Shown piece by piece: positions 6,409 to 7,833 of a DNA stretch of 7,833 nt (positions are counted from its first letter, which is position 1; each line of letters starts with the position of its first letter). Source of the stretch: JBBSOW01 sp038259365 (GTDB taxonomy: Bacteria > Actinomycetota > Actinomycetes > Propionibacteriales > Propionibacteriaceae). Below the pieces are notes generated by a model. It did not search any database. It worked only from the letters and a program-made list of their open reading frames with translations, and was not told the DNA's origin. The translations under genes and the position numbers were made by a program. The stretch spans positions 1 through 7,833 of the forward strand of contig JBBSOW010000136.1 in assembly GCA_038259365.1 (NCBI GenBank). Direction: 5' to 3'.

Positions 6409-7641
6409 TTGGTAGCCGCCGCCGCGACGAATATTGCCTCCCGCCAGTTGAGCGGTTGGCGGAACGCCATCTTCGTCGTCTTCTTCGCCTGCGGGATCAA
6501 CATCGCCTCATACCTGGCGCGCGTCCCCCATGTGCGCGACGTCCTGGGGGCCAGCACGTCGAGGATGAGCGTGTTGGCGCTGGCGATCGCTATCGGTTCC
6601 ATCGGCGGGATGACCGCGTCCAGCCTGTTCTTGGAGAAGATGGGAGCGCGGGCGGTCATCCGCGCTTGCGTCCTCGTCATGGGGCTGGGCATGGCCGGGG
6701 TCGGGGTGGGGGTGCAAACCTCGACGTTCGCCGTGATCGCGATCTCGCTGGCCGTGTTCGGCTTCGGTATGGGCACCTGCGACGTCGCCATGAACCTCAA
6801 CGGGGCGGCCCAGGAGAAGGTCAGCGGGCGCACCATCATGCCGATCTACCACGCGTTCTTCAGCTTCGGCACCATGGCCGGCGCCGGCCTTGGTGCGGTG
6901 GCGGAGCGACTCAACGTCCCCATCCTGCTCCACCTGTGTGTCATCGTCGTCGCGACGACGGCCGCGGTGCTGCTCACCAGCCGCTCGATGCTGGCGGAGA
7001 CGCTGGCCCACGAGGAGCTCGACGAGGGCGTAACGCCCGCCAAGATCAGCCGCCTCCAGATCTGGAAGCAACCGGTCACGCTCGCCCTCGGCGTCGTCGT
7101 GCTCGGCATGGCCTTGGCCGAGGGCAGCGCCAACGACTGGCTCGCCCTGGCGATGGTGGACGGGCACGGGGTGTCCAACTCCTTCGGCGCCATCGCGCTG
7201 GGAGTGTTTTTGACCGCGATGACGGCGGGCCGCATCGCCGGGGTTCGGGCCCTGGATCGCTTCGGCCGGGTGCCGGTGCTCAGGGCCAGCTCCGTGGTGG
7301 CCGTGCTCGGGTTGGCGATCGTGATCTTCTCGCCGTTCGTCTGGCTGGTCGTGCTCGGCGTCGCCTTCTGGGGACTGGGCGCGGCGCTCGGGTTCCCCGT
7401 CGGCATGTCCGCCGCCGCCGACGAACCCCGCTACGCCGCCGCCCGGCTGAGCGTCGTCGCGACGGTCGGCTACGTCGCCTTCCTGGCCGGTCCGCCGGTG
7501 ATCGGCTTCCTCGGCGAGCGGGTCGGCCTGTTGAACGCACTGCTCGTCGTGCTCGTCGTCATCGTCGCCGCCGGATTCGCCTCCGGGGCCGCCCGCGAGC
7601 GAGGCGTCGAGGCCGCCGCCGCGAAGGTTCCCTCGCGCTAG
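6409..7641 (+). CDS. MFS transporter of the MosC/YbjJ type
   Basis: This 410-residue, probably 12-helix inner-membrane transporter resembles the MosC/YbjJ branch of the major facilitator superfamily. Signature stretches are ACGINIASYLARVPHVRD (27-44), GFGMGTCDVAMNLNG (118-132), IMPIYHAFFSFGTMAGAGLG (143-162) and EGSANDWLALAM (238-249) followed by MTAGRIAG (271-278). A hydrophilic central loop at about 193-222 separates the two halves. The start is a TTG with AAGGA (6396-6400) 8 nt upstream; no better start lies nearby. It follows the TM-helix gene on the same strand after 157 bp, so it may or may not be co-transcribed. Members are poorly characterised: MosC is linked to rhizopine, while most others have no known substrate. 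No catabolic or biosynthetic genes adjoin to suggest one. Confidence 0.87.
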   Translation: MVAAAATNIASRQLSGWRNAIFVVFFACGINIASYLARVPHVRDVLGASTSRMSVLALAIAIGSIGGMTASSLFLEKMGARAVIRACVLVMGLGMAGVGVGVQTSTFAVIAISLAVFGFGMGTCDVAMNLNGAAQEKVSGRTIMPIYHAFFSFGTMAGAGLGAVAERLNVPILLHLCVIVVATTAAVLLTSRSMLAETLAHEELDEGVTPAKISRLQIWKQPVTLALGVVVLGMALAEGSANDWLALAMVDGHGVSNSFGAIALGVFLTAMTAGRIAGVRALDRFGRVPVLRASSVVAVLGLAIVIFSPFVWLVVLGVAFWGLGAALGFPVGMSAAADEPRYAAARLSVVATVGYVAFLAGPPVIGFLGERVGLLNALLVVLVVIVAAGFASGAARERGVEAAAAKVPSR

Positions 7642-7693
7642 CCGCGTCCCTCACCCCTGACGCCTGCCTGCCATCTCGGCCACCACCTCGAGC

Positions 7694-7732
7694 ATGTGCG
7701 GGCTCCCCACCGAGACCGACGAGGACGTGCTA
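7694..7732 (+). other. Possible radical-SAM gene fragment
   Basis: ATG at 7694 opens a frame that runs to the window edge and begins MCGLPTETDEDVL. That peptide matches, from memory, the conserved motif of the B12-binding radical SAM proteins of the TIGR03960 type found in many actinobacteria. Neither the preceding residues (TSS) nor the following ones (PPTPPPST) resemble that family, and no ribosome-binding site is evident. It may be a tiny remnant or a chance match. Confidence 0.25.
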
Positions 7733-7799
7733 CCCCCGACACCCCCGCCCTCGACGGCATCGGTCCCGGGCCTAAACCGCTGCGGCCTTCAAGAGCAAC

Positions 7800-7831
7800 G
7801 AGCCCCCCAGGGGCAGCCACCTTGGGGGCTC
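7800..7831. terminator. Terminator-like hairpin at the window edge
   Basis: GAGCCCCCCAGG (7800-7811) is complementary to CCTTGGGGGCTC (7820-7831) over 12 positions with one mismatch, around an 8-nt loop. It lies 158 bp after the second MFS stop. The window ends 2 bp later, so a following T-tract cannot be checked. On the minus strand no T-run follows. It could serve the plus-strand MFS gene or a gene entering from the right. Confidence 0.45.
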
Positions 7832-7833
7832 AA

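Noticed and set aside
5388..6839. Long minus-strand open frame of 483 codons opposite the TM-helix gene and MFS start
   Set aside because: It spans two plus-strand genes and their spacer, is low-complexity (runs of D, H, Q and E), and has no family resemblance.
6339..7775. Alternative plus-strand frame of 478 codons over the second MFS gene
   Set aside because: It is arginine-rich and lacks hydrophobic helices; the overlapping frame from 6409 is a clear transporter.
1..7833. tRNA, rRNA, riboswitch or insertion-sequence transposase
   Set aside because: I looked on both strands and found no cloverleaf, rRNA-like stretch, recognisable riboswitch core or transposase reading frame.

Overview
This window comes from a high-GC actinobacterium. 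Coding is GC-rich, GTG and TTG starts occur with good Shine-Dalgarno sites, and the gene families are typical of Mycobacteriales and relatives: a FadE5-type acyl-CoA dehydrogenase, a conserved-TM-helix 'mechanosensitive channel' protein, and a FitAB/VapBC-type toxin-antitoxin remnant. I cannot name the genus.

Layout. Bases 1-978 carry no convincing gene. They hold a 15-bp tandem duplication (31-60) and a structured repeat locus (about 428-958). In that locus eight or nine hairpin-forming units, mostly 33 bp, sit between two diverged ~96-nt arms that are inverted copies of each other. On the minus strand (979-2811) is a fadE5-like acyl-CoA dehydrogenase gene with a recognisable promoter and an inverted repeat over its predicted transcription start. 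After a gene-free spacer come, on the minus strand, an intact antitoxin gene (3432-3656) and the wreck of its PIN toxin gene (3174-3435), which has lost its middle. Next is a minus-strand DHA2-type MFS exporter (3760-5205). Diverging from it on the plus strand are a five-helix membrane protein of the conserved-TM-helix family (5376-6251) and a second MFS protein of the MosC/YbjJ type (6409-7641). The right end (7642-7833) holds a short open stretch encoding a radical-SAM-like motif and a terminator-like hairpin cut by the window edge.

How the genes fit together. There is no clear shared pathway. FadE5 acts in acyl-CoA (fatty acid) oxidation. The three membrane proteins look like independent transport or osmotic-stress functions, and the toxin-antitoxin locus is decaying. 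I see no convincing new defence or biosynthetic system. The most unexplained structure is the inverted-repeat-bounded tandem array downstream of fadE5, followed by the antitoxin left without a functional toxin.
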